A stretch of DNA of 64,000 nt from Desmodesmus armatus (taxonomy: Eukaryota > Chlorophyta > Chlorophyceae > Sphaeropleales > Scenedesmaceae). The stretch spans positions 1 through 64,000 of the forward strand of contig VIIQ02000737.1 of NCBI GenBank assembly GCA_007449985.2. The letters run 5' to 3'. The first letter of the stretch is position 1. Every line of letters begins with the position of its first letter. Under the pieces are notes generated by a model, which was given only the letters and a program-made list of their open reading frames with translations, had not been told where the DNA came from and did no database searches. Positions 54,105 through 64,000 of the stretch are shown in pieces. Both the position numbers and the translations under genes were made by a program.

Positions 54105-56046
54105 TGCAGTGACGTTGCATGGCAGTGTTTACCAGCAGTTCTGTGGATGGCAGCATGCAGTCAGGCTGGTGCAGGGTGTGGCTGGTCGGCCAAGAGCCTC
54201 TGGCACAGACTTTGCAGAAGTTGCCTGCGACAGGATGGCTTGTAGGCAGCAGCTGACTCGCAGAGTTCTTGTGGTCGTACCGTACGACCTTGTGGTTGAT
54301 ACTGTGTGCTCACTTGTGAGCATGTGAGTAATGTATGGATGTTGCTAGCGTTCTGGGTTCTCTACTGGATGAAGGGTTATGCATGTTGCTTGTGATGCAC
54401 TGCTGCTGCCTGTGCTGTGCTGACATCCTGCATTTGATGTGACTGGGGAACTTGCTGAATGGACGTGCATGTGGCCAAACCGTTGTGGCAGATGCTGCTG
54501 GGGCTCTAACCCACTGCAGGACATCCTCACAATGCAGACAGAAGTGTAGGTGTGTAGTCACCACACCGATGTGCTGATGCATTGGCCACTACCAACACCC
54601 TGTTGGGATCTTTTGCGGGCCCTGCAAGCACACCAGCACGCGCAGGCCTAGGTTCAGCAATGATCTTGATGCTGTCCTGCAGTTTCTCATGCAGCTGCAT
54701 GCGGGAGGGCCCAGCACAGCTGCCAGGCCCCCAGCACGACCCTGCGCAGGCTCGCGCAGGACCCGCCTCCTGCAGTAGCAGGCCAGCCCATGCAGTGTCA
54801 GCACAGCAAGACCTGCAGGACAGCTCTTTGCCACTGCAGCCGTGTTGCTGTGCTGGGATGTGGTGCTGGCAGCAGAGTGTTTTGTGGCTGCGTGATGTGC
54901 CGCTGGGTTGGTACTCATCCAGCAACAGCTGAGCAAGGTGGCTTGCTGTGCTGCATTGCATCGCCAGGAGGCCATGCAGGAGCCTGTGGCAACGGTGCTG
55001 GCTGAGCAGCAAGGCACTAGGTGGTGTGTATCATCCAGTTCCTACGCTGTTGCAGATGCAGTGATGTCTTGCATGCAGCAGCAGACATGCTGTAGGATGT
55101 TGTGGTGGCGCATGTAGGGGGCATTGGGCTGAAGCGAATTCAGGTTGATTTGCTGGGGTGTGGGTATGTGGCGTTGTCATGCTACTCGTGGTGCGATAAG
55201 CTCGGGCAAAGCAGTGCAGATAAATGTCTGATTGGGGCTTCTCCTGAGTGGGTACTTAAATTCTGCGCCCTTCACTTGAGTGGGGACTTCAATGCTGCGC
55301 CCTTCACTTGAGTGGGGACTTCAATGCTGCGCCCTTTAGAGGACAGTGTTGATGCCCAGGTTAGTGTTGAATGCTTGGACCAACACATCAGCCTTCCCAC
55401 AAGCGTGCACATCCTTTTCAGCGCGGTTCCCGCGCAGCTCTGAAAATGCTCATATGGTGACCTTGTCCAGCAACCTGCAAGCCAAAGGTGACTGATGCTG
55501 CTTTGACGGCCCAGGAGGTGACATGCATCCTCACTTGAAAAATATTCCGCCCCCGTGCGCTCTGCTCGCCTGCTCCAATGCTTTACCAGCCAGAACCAGC
55601 ACCCCTTCCCAAACTGTGACATCTGCAGTCTCGCTAGTAGGTGCCACTTGTAGAACAGTCCCTTAGGCACCTTGACACCTGGCTGCATTGGTGACGACCT
55701 GCAACATGTGTCTTCCTGCATCCGTACTGTACAATTCCTGAGCTGCCATGCGTGCCAATGTTACTACACTAGCTTACTGCCACTAGCAGCAGCATCGCAG
55801 CATCCATCAGCCTCCCCCACAGCCACAAGCCCCGCACTACAGGTGCGCAACCTCCCTGCATGCCTGCAGTATGACCTGCCCTACCAGCCATTGGCTGCAC
55901 CAACTTGCTGGCTGCCTGTCGCAGGGCAGTATGACGAAGGGCACTAAACTAACCATTGGCTGCTACACGAGCTGCCCGTCTGGCCATGGGCTGCTGCACC
56001 AGCTAGCCATCTGCCATTTGGCACCATCCCTCAAGGGGCTCAGTGC
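54105..56046. other. Intergenic, no gene recognised
   Basis: It lies between the 3' end of gene B and the stop of the CAP gene. Scattered open frames have no recognisable motif or consistent splice pattern. Confidence 0.5.
55263..55337 (+). repeat. 32-bp tandem repeat, 2.3 units
   Basis: CTGCGCCCTTCACTTGAGTG followed by GGGACTTCAATG starts at 55263, 55295 and 55327 (last one partial). Confidence 0.95.
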
Positions 56047-59000
56047 TCAGCCCCCTCCATGGCTTGCTGCTGTGGTGACCAGCTTGCCGTTCTTGAATGT
56101 GCTGATGAACTGCTCAGGCACTGGGTGCTCCACCACATCCTCAGCAGAGGGGTCAGCAGCCACCAGCACCACATTCATCTCAGACGACTTAGCTGTCACC
56201 ACCTGCAGGGAAACCAGGCACGACAACACACCACATGCAATTATGGTTGAGTCCTTCGCTCCAGGCGAGCGTTCGCCAATGGTTGGCACGGAAACACACA
56301 CACTCAGATCCCACTGTGAGCGAAGTTGACATTCGATAATCTGGGTTGCCTTCTCAACACACGTGCCTGCATGCACGCTCTGCTCGCCGGCGGTCTGCAC
56401 GCATGCCGATAATGCAGAGAATGAGCTCCCACTTGGAACATAGAGGACTAACCTGGAAGTTGGGGTTGTCTGCGAGTGCGGCAGGTATGTAAATCTGCAC
56501 CCCGTCACACTTGTCCACCGACACTGTGGGTGAACTGCCGGTGCACTGCACCTGCAGGGCCAAGGTGCAGGCACACAAGAAACGAATTTTCTCTCGATGC
56601 GCTACGCTCGGGGGGCCAATCAACCACCAGTCAAAGCACAGTGTTAGTGCCATGCGCCCCTAGCCACCCCTACTGTCGGTTTGCATGTCCACAAGTACAA
56701 CGTTTGCACCTCCACAAGTTTGCATGTCCACAAGCACAACCTAGCATGTGTTGGACATGCTGCTAACACACAGCAAGGGCTGCGCCAACGCATGCGAGCT
56801 GCGCACTACCCGCACAAGTACCGGCTCAGGCTCCAGTGGTGGTGGTGGTGTGTGGTCTGGTTGGTGATGGTGGTGGAGGTAATGGTAAAACACCCCGCCC
56901 CCACCCCATGCACAAGACCTCCACAGAATGCCACTGGCGGATCAACGCTGCACAGGCCACAGTCTATCACTATGAAACCTGCGCGATCCCGATATGTGTG
57001 TGCGCAGCGTCAGCCGTGTGCATCGCCCTGCGCACCTGCATGCCGCTGCAGTTGACGAGCTCGCAGGAGGCGATAACATCTTCAAACACCACCCCCGTCT
57101 TCTGGCACTTGTCAATGCTGATGGCGTTGCACTTGCCCTTCACCTGCACAGCAGCAATGCACAGGAGAGTAGAGGGCCCATGGCCAAGAGCTGGGTGCAC
57201 ACGCACCGCTGAAGCCCTGAAACCTTAAGTGCTGGCCTGCGCTGCAGCAGGCAGCGAGAACTGCGAGAACTCTGAAAGGCACCAGGCCTGCCCTGAACCC
57301 CTGACAACCAAACCACTTGCTTCACGGCTGTCATATAAAATCAAAAAGGCATAGAGGGTTCTGGACCGGCCGCCAAGCAGCTGCCCACCCACCTGCACCA
57401 CGCTGCCGCTGCAGTTGTAGATGTAGACGCTGTGCCGAGGGTCTGTGACAGTCACTACCAGCTCCTGTGCACCTACATAGTTCTCAACAACCCACTTGCG
57501 CTCCTGCTCCAGCTCCAGCCTACAGTAACAGTAACAGAGCAAGAGTTGTACGGTAGGCATGCATGGCATCGCATGCACACAACAAGCAGCCCTGCTGCAC
57601 ACGGCACTCTCTCAAGACCTGTGCCACACCTATCGTTGGCATCAGGCAATGAGGAAGGTACACACACCATCTGGCGCAGCCATGTGTGCACAGCTTCTCC
57701 GTGCCGACTGCATGGTGCAACATGCCACAGGGCTTGTTGATACGACCAGATGCTAGAGGGGTGTTGCTGCCCCTGCTTGATACCACAGCCAGCAAGGCTG
57801 CCGTCATTACAGTACAGTACAGCAATCGGGGACAGAGTCCCAAGCGCGGCACTAGCCAGCGAGCCAGGGGCTCATGAGGATGCCCCGAAGGGCCATTACA
57901 CACACCTGGGTGGCCCCTTTGCAGCAGCTGCAGGCGCAGCCTTGGGTGCTGCAGGCGTTGCTGTCACGTGGCCGCTGCGGTCTGCCCTGTTCTTTGCCTT
58001 CATGTCATCAGTCACCTTGCGCAGTCCTGACGTCACAGCAGTACCCTGCAGGGGGACATTGGCACAGTCAGCGGTAAGCACCCCTGCAATAGCCCTTGAT
58101 TACGGGCTGGCAGACGCGGCAGGACCATGATCGCCACCACCAGCATGGGACATATGCAGCTGCTCACCTGGCTCAGAGCCTTCAGCGTATCCTTCATGCC
58201 ACAAACATCACCACTAGGTACTGTGCCCCCTCCCCCTCCCCACCACCATCACTGCACCGACCAGCATGCTCACCCGCCTGGGTGCCTTCAACACATTTTG
58301 CATACCTCCACCACCACCGCCACCTGCTGGTGCCCCCTCACCTGGCTAAGCGCCTGCAGCACGTCCTGCATGCCTCCACCTCCAGCTGCAGGTCCCCCCC
58401 CCCCCACACACACACACACACTCCATAGTATGCTAGCTATACACGTTACTCCCTGTGCTGACACACAGTCCCTTCCCCACCACCAATACTGCAGTAGTCA
58501 CTCACCTGGCTGAGTGCCTTCAGCACGTCCTGCATGCCACCACCAGCTGCAGGTGCTGAGCCCCCCCCCCCCCCCCCCGCCCCATCTTCATCCCCATACC
58601 ACTACCACCACCAATTCACCAGAGAACATGCAGCGGCTCACCTGACTGAGTGCCTTCAGCACGTCCTGCATGCCTTCACCTCCAGCTGCAGGTGCCCCCC
58701 CCCCCAACACACACACAGTCCCTTCCCCACCACTACTGCATTACCCACTCACCTGGCTCAGTGCCTTCAGCACATCCTGCATGCCACCACCAGCTGCAGG
58801 TGCTGCCGCCGGCTTGCTCCCAGGCCGCTCCTTCAGCAGCAGCTCCGACAGGTTAGCAGGTGCCGGCGGAGGGGGTGGAGGAGGGGCCCTGGGGCCCCCT
58901 GCTGCTGCTGGCTTGGCTGCAGGAGCTGCTGCAGCCGCTGGGGGTGGTGCTGCTGCTGGTGCTGGTGCTGCTGCGCTGGCTGCTGCCTTGGCAGCTGCTA

Positions 59001-62000
59001 GGCTGCCGCCTGCTGGGTTCCATTTGATGCCTGTGGGCATGTTGATGCGCACAAAGGCTTGCAGCCCCGTGAACAGGTCCTGCATGCGGCACAAGCATGC
59101 AGGTACAGTGGTCAAACAAAGACCATGCTGGCAGCATGAAAGGATGCCAAGCAATCCCTTGAGTGCACATGGAGAGCACACTGCAGCAGACGTGAGGTGT
59201 CGGCCTTGCACTTCTCCGTCCTATCTGTCTGTTGCATTGTTTTCAGCATGAGCTCTTACCCATCGTTGGTTACATGTTCCGCGCCAAACTCCCTCCCCGC
59301 TGCGCCGCCCAACAACGCCCGCTGCGCCTATGCCTTCTTCAACCCCTCTGCTTCACTGCCCTAACCTCCCTTGATACATGCGACCTGCACATCATCCAGT
59401 CCTCTAATGTAACCCATAAACCCTGCAATCCAAACCTGAACCCTGGGTGCTAAAGCACACATGCACATGCTCGGGAAGGATGCAGGCGTCAGGAACACCA
59501 GCAATGAGGCCAGTGTGTGCCCTCCCCACTTTGGCCCCTCCGCTCACCCACCTTGAGCCCCTAAGCCCATGCGACCTGCCTGTCGTCCACTCCCTTGATG
59601 GATCCCTGTCACCACACAACCGGCGTGCCCCCCTCCCCCCTCTGCCCCCCCCCCCCCCCCGGGCCGCCCCAAACCCCCGTGCTGACCCACCTTGAGTCCC
59701 TTGGCCCATGCGACCTGCCTGTCATCCACACCCTTGCGGTATCCCTGTCACACCACAACCCACGTGCCCCCCCCCCCCCCCCCCCCCGCCCCCCAGGGAT
59801 GCCCCAAACCCCCGTGCTCACCCACCTTTGACCCCGTTGGCCCATGCGACCTGCCTAATGTCCACACCCTTGATGTATCCCTCACCCCACAACCCACGTG
59901 CCCCCCCCCCCCCCGGGCCGCCCCAAACCCCCGTGCTGACCCACCTTGAGCCCCTTGGCCCATGCGACCTGCCTGTCGTCCACTCCCCTGAAGTCCTTCA
60001 GCAGCTTGTTGGCAAAGAACTCAGCAGAATTCCAGCTCTCAGATATGTGCTGGGCAGGGGGGTGCAGGCCTACAAGACACCACAAGCAGGACAACATGCG
60101 GCACAACAGGGTGGGCCACAAGTGCAGACATATGCAATGTGATGGTACCTGCTGATGGCCTGGTTTGAGTGGCCGCAAGCTGCAGGCGCAGGCTGTGTGA
60201 CAGCTGCCTTGACGGCTGTCAGGCTGCTGATGGTGATGAGGGCTGCACATGCGTGCAGCCGCTGCTTCAAGCGGCCTGCCAGCAGTGTGTGTGACATTCT
60301 GGGCACGATGTGCCTTGCTGCTACCCACAGCTGCTGCCACAGCAGGCCCTGGTGTTACAGCGGCCTGTGCTGAGGTTAGTCATCCCTTGCAATGTTGAGC
60401 AGCCAGCAGGAAGCGCCTTACCGCAGCTCGGCCCTGTGTATGCTAGCCAGCTGCACCCTGCTGATCCCCACTGCTAAAACACTACCTGGTCACACTGCCA
60501 GGTGTGCTACCCCAGTACATGTCCATGTGTCAGCACTGCCTTACCACAGCTGGGCCTGGGGCTGGCTTGGCATACACATTGTATGCCAAGCCAGCTGCGC
60601 ACTGCTGCTACCCCACTGCACAGCAGTCCCTGCTGTCACAATGACGACATCAGCACTTGCAAACATTGGTCCATGGTCACGGCCTTACCGCAGCTGGGTC
60701 CTGTGTATATGCCAGCCAGGTGCGCACTGCTGCTACCCCACTGCACAGCAGTCCCTACTGTCACACTGACGACATCAGCACTTGCATACATTGGTCTATG
60801 AGCACGGCCTTACCGCAGCTGGGACCTGTGTATGCCAGCCAGCTGAACCGCAGGAACCACAGTAGCCTTCACTATGGCCATAGCCCAAACTTGCAGAAAG
60901 GTTGTAGAATACAGGCTTACCGCAGGTGGGCTCTGTGTGTGCAAGCCAGCTGAGCCCCTGGCATCACAGTAGCCGTGAATACGGCAGTGTAACATAGCCC
61001 TAACTTCCCATTAGGTTGTGACATACATGCTTACCGCAGCTGGGTCCTGTGTATGCCAGCCAGCTGAGCCCCTGCAGTGCCTCTGCCACCTCCTTTGAGC
61101 TGGTTGAATGCTACCAGCTAAAATCTCGAGAACCACAGTAGTCAAGACTTTAACCAGCATGACGTAGCCCTACGTTCCAACCGGTACAAGCTTACCGCAG
61201 CTGGGTCCTGTGTATGCCAGCCAGCTGAGCCCCTGCAGCGCCTCTGCCACCACCTTGAGCTGGTTGAATGCTGCAGAGCGCCTGTTCTCTGCTGCTGCGG
61301 AGGCCGCCACCATGTGCTGCGCAACAGACTGCAGGAGCTGCTGCAGCTCCGCCACCTCAGGTTGCTGCACACATGGAAAGAAGGAAAGCGCAGGATACAT
61401 ATGAGTTTGAGTGGGCAGCGGGCGGCATGGCGAGCATGCTGCATGTGCTGCACAACATACTGCAGGAGTTGCTGCAGCTCTGCCACCTCAGGTTGCTGCA
61501 CAGATGGAGAGAATGACAGCGAAGGATACGTATGAGTTTGAGCGGGCGGCATGGCGAGCATGCTGCATGTGCTGCGCAACATACTGCAGGAGTTGCTGCA
61601 GCTCCGCTACCTCAGGTTGCTGAGCACAGACACAAACAAGTGTCTGAGTGGGTAAGGGGTCATTTTGACAGCTGCATGGTTTGATGGTGGTGCCTGGGGG
61701 CCTGAGCACACGGGAGCTAACAGCGCAGGAGATGCATGAGTGGGTGGCAGGCTGCATGGCTAGCATGCTGCATGTGCTGTGGCATGCTTTAGGGTGAGCG
61801 GCCTTTGCTACATCAAAGCTCACAACTGCACCACCTCGCAACCACGAGCTGGGTGGACACGGGCTCATCATGAAGCCACGGCTGAGACTGCTGTTTCAAG
61901 GTGCAGAGAATGCTACTGCAGCAGCATGCTGCAGAAGATGGGCAGTGCTGTTGTGAGAGCACCTGCTCCACCCACGCTGCTCACCTTGGCATGTGCTGCC

Positions 62001-63150
62001 ATGGCCAGGATATTGCGTTGCTCCTGCGCAGCAGTGAAAAGCAGAAACTGGTTGTGCGGTGGAACGTCCCAGACACCAGGCTGTCTCTAAGACTGCTGCC
62101 TTGCTCTCAAGTCAACTTGGCATGTGCGCAATGCAGCTTGGGCGCTCAGCACGCATCTTCAGCTCCTGTGCCGTTCCAGACAGGGGCTCACCTGAAAGGC
62201 CTGCTCCACATGTTTGCTCGCCTCCAGCACCTGCAACATGAACATGCAAACACACACATGCAGTTGGCTGCTGACTGTTTGGTGCGGCTGGGACATGCAG
62301 GGCGAGATTGCCTGCTGTGACGTAAGGTACCCCAGCAATATCGCCGGGGTTCATCAAGATGCTGATGTGCAGAGGAGACTGTGACGCATGATGGCCCTCA
62401 GCAACAGCCAAATCTGTGACACAGCAGCGCGTAACAAGCACAGCTGCAGTGGGGCTGTCTGCCTGCTGCCTTGACACACCTCTCCCCCCAGGTCAGTGGC
62501 CTGCTGCATGAAGGGCTTCAGGTTATCCTGCAGCAGCTTGTCATATGCTGCGATGCCGCCGCCACCAGCAGCAGCACCAGTGCTGACAGCACCTCCAGAG
62601 GACCCATTTGCTGCAGCAGCATGCGCACCACCGCTGCTGGCACCGTTCGATGCGGCAACTGCTGCAGAGTGCCCAGGTGGAAGTGCAGTGCCTGCCTTGC
62701 CAGCCAAGGATGCCTGCATAAACACAAGGACGGTTGAGCGATTACCGTTGGTTGCCAGCTGCACGGGTGTTGGGGTAGCGTTTTTTTGAAGCTGATACAC
62801 CGTGTTCGTCTGACCGGGGGGAGCGAGGAGCGATAGCACAGTTTTGGGCAGCTCAGGGGGGGGGGGGTAGCAACTGGAATCTGGCCTGATCTGGCCTGAT
62901 CTGCAGTAAAACAGTGCTGGGAGGGGGGGTGAGCAAGGAGCACTTTGGCCCCTGAACCATGCCCCCGGGGGGGAGCAACTCCATCCTTGACACAGACGAA
63001 CACGGTGTGTCAGCTTCAAAAAAACGTTTCCCTTGCCTCAATTTCAAGCAGGGCTCCTGAGGAGCCCTCCATGCTCACCTCGAAACGCAGAAGCCTTTCT
63101 GTGACCTGTTCCAGGCGGTTGATTGCCGTGTTCAACTCTGTTGGGCCCGT
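56047..63150 (-). CDS. Cyclase-associated protein (CAP/Srv2), actin regulator
   Basis: CAP recycles cofilin-bound ADP-actin. Exons: 63079 to at least 63150 (TGPTELNTAINRLEQVTERL); 62480-62713 (Ala/Ser linker, YDKLLQDNLKPFMQQATDLG); 62192-62230; 61985-62047; 61196-61364 (QPEVAELQQLLQ...LSWLAYTGPS); 59945-60069 (NSAEFFANKLLKDFRGVDDR); 58753-59079 (FVRINMPTGIKWNPAGG, polyproline, LKALSQ); 57906-58045 (WH2: GTAVTSGLRKVTDDMKAKNR); 57393-57519; 57036-57143; 56453-56551; 56047-56202 (KSSEMNVVLV, EHPVPEQF, stop). The last four form the CAP_C beta-helix domain (YIYNCSGSVVQ, ISIDKCQKTGVVFEDV, VSVDKCDGVQIYIP). Domain order and phases fit the family. The first exon and start codon are not fixed; sequence up to 63160 stays open. 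No frame defects are seen. Introns hold large arrays of exon-edge copies. Confidence 0.93.
58150..58752 (-). repeat. Array of five copies of a CAP exon donor end
   Basis: The end of exon 58753-59079 (GGGMQDVLKALSQ plus the GTGAGT donor; plus-strand CTCACCTGGCTCAGTGCCTT) recurs near 58640, 58505, 58340, 58270 and 58165, progressively more diverged. Each copy begins at a splice donor and runs about 50 bases into coding sequence. Confidence 0.9.
59545..59944 (-). repeat. Array of three copies of a CAP exon donor end
   Basis: The end of exon 59945-60069 (DDRQVAWAKGLK plus the GTGGGT donor; plus-strand CCATGCGACCTGCCTGTCGT) recurs near 59826, 59691 and 59552, spaced 119-139 bp and separated by long C-runs. 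All keep the GT donor. Confidence 0.92.
60400..61195 (-). repeat. Array of six copies of a CAP exon donor end
   Basis: The end of exon 61196-61364 (plus-strand CTTACCGCAGCTGGGTCCTG, then TGTATGCCAGCCAGCTGAGC) recurs near 61031, 60916, 60807, 60684, 60538 and 60415, about 110-150 bp apart. All keep the CTTACC donor. The copy nearest the exon is longest and includes CCTGCAGTGCCTCTGCCACC. Confidence 0.92.
61425..61790 (-). repeat. Copies of a CAP exon acceptor end
   Basis: The start of exon 61196-61364 (QPEVAELQQLLQSVAQHM) recurs upstream in the sense direction at about 61430-61497 and 61540-61620 (QPEVAELQQLLQYVAQHM), with a partial third copy near 61745-61790. Each keeps the CAG acceptor. The same exon thus has acceptor copies on one side and donor copies on the other. 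Confidence 0.9.
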
Positions 63151-63159
63151 CTGCACAGT

Positions 63160-63560
63160 TGAGCAGTTGTAGGTCAGTTGGTGCTGCAGCTACTGCTGTG
63201 CTGCTGCACAAAAAACGAGCAGCTGTGCGTCGTACCATAGCTACTGCGGTGTTATTCGGAGTCTGTGATTATGATTCACTGCATTCCGAGGCCGGTGAAA
63301 GCAAGTAGAGGCTGCAAAGAGGTGATCAACAAAACTGTAACCCCCACACTCGACTTGGCGCTGGACGGTGCAGCGAAGTTTTTGCTGGTGCAGCAAGAGT
63401 TGCCATATGGTCGGACAGTCGAGGGATACGTCCTGGCACGACTAGGGTACGGACTGGTAAACACACACAGTCACCTTGCATTTGAACCCACTGGTTGACC
63501 AACACAATTACACAGAGTTGCCAAAACATCATTACAACCTCTGACTATTAGATTTGGCTG
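63160..63560. other. Intergenic, CAP promoter side
   Basis: No gene is recognised. It contains the likely CAP 5' end and the 3' flank of the proteasome gene; both genes are on the minus strand. Confidence 0.4.
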
Positions 63561-63566
63561 TTCTTC

Positions 63567-64000
63567 AGCTCTCCACGTCCATGGGGGCAGCGCCCTCTGC
63601 TCCGCCAGCTGCGTCGCCACCTGCTGCACCGCCTGCATCAGCACCACCACCACCGCCTGCTTCCTGCTCTGCTGCTGCCATGGGGGCGTCCTCTTCAGCC
63701 TTCAGCAGCTGCAGGAACAGGAACAACAATGCATAACATGCAGAGGGCAGTGGGCTCATGCACCTGCGCTGTAAGACAGCCATACCCAGCCTGGCAAGCT
63801 GTACCTTACCGGCACAGAACATGTACTGAAGCCAATTCACCCCTTCAAACATGACAGAACACCATGTAATGTGCCATGCCAGCTGACATCACAACACAAC
63901 ACTCACCGACACGTATGGCTCCACGTCATCGTCATCCAGCATCACGAAGGGTGCGCCTGCGCCCACGATTGCGATGCTGACGTTCTGCTTGGTGAGCTCC
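63567..64000 (-). CDS. 20S proteasome subunit alpha-6 (PSMA1/PAF type), 3' end
   Basis: C-terminal part of an alpha-ring subunit of the 20S proteasome core. Exon 63907 to beyond 64000 reads ELTKQNVSIAIVGAGAPFVM then LDDDDVEPYVS, the characteristic end of the PSMA1/PAF family. The last exon, 63567-63708, reads LLKAEEDAPMAAAEQEAGGG, a Gly/Ala stretch, and PMDVES with stop at 63567. It is an acidic, low-complexity tail, as in animal PSMA1. The catalytic beta subunits are separate genes. The 5' part is outside the window. The intron 63709-63906 has normal GT-AG ends. Confidence 0.85.

Overview
The window reads as nuclear DNA of a green alga (chlorophyte). The genes are split by many GT-AG introns, and the coding sequence is full of CAG/CTG triplet runs that give poly-Gln, poly-Ser and poly-Ala. 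The recognisable proteins are eukaryotic: an Era-type GTPase, a G-patch nucleolar protein, a cyclase-associated protein and a 20S proteasome alpha subunit. The mobile elements (a Ty3/Gypsy element, an L1-like LINE, a non-coding LTR element and a DNA transposon) also fit an algal nuclear genome. The organism call is inference from style; there is no rRNA or plastid marker.

Layout. 1-3655 (-): Era-like GTPase, running off the left edge. 4056-7210 (+): GPATCH4-type G-patch protein, divergent from Era. 7680-9045: copies of a gene end, then a 44-bp minisatellite of 22 units. 9099-14181 (-): sugar epimerase of the D-tagatose/D-psicose 3-epimerase family with an N-terminal presequence. 14638-17093 (+): unrecognised multipass membrane protein. 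17.1-20.7 kb: mostly non-coding, with a 270-bp dispersed repeat. 20721-25718: LTR element with identical 477-bp LTRs, a GACAG target duplication and no visible gag or pol. 26989-43429 (-): gene A, a Cys-rich ectodomain plus multipass membrane protein, broken by a 1.8-kb DNA-transposon tandem and an 11.3-kb Gypsy composite. 43667-54036 (+): gene B, the paralogue of A, transcribed away from A and broken by a 6.9-kb LINE and a second copy of the 270-bp repeat. 56047-63150 (-): cyclase-associated protein (CAP/Srv2). 63567-64000 (-): 3' end of the proteasome subunit alpha-6 gene (PAF/PSMA1).

Two patterns cut across genes. First, in at least three unrelated genes (Era, epimerase, CAP) the introns carry diverged tandem copies of the adjoining exon edge. 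Copies of an exon's 3' end, with its splice donor, lie downstream of it; copies of an exon's 5' end, with its acceptor, lie upstream. CAP has three donor arrays (five, three and six extra copies) and one acceptor array. I know of no name for this mode of intron growth, and it is the most unusual signal here. Second, conserved reading frames are repeatedly off by one missing base, usually in a short homopolymer, in housekeeping genes and mobile elements alike. That looks more like consensus error in the assembly than like pseudogenes.

The A/B locus is the other highlight: a divergent pair of paralogous membrane proteins of a family I do not recognise (weakly XK-like in the membrane part). Removing the inserted elements and one copy of each target duplication restores reading across both insertion points in A.
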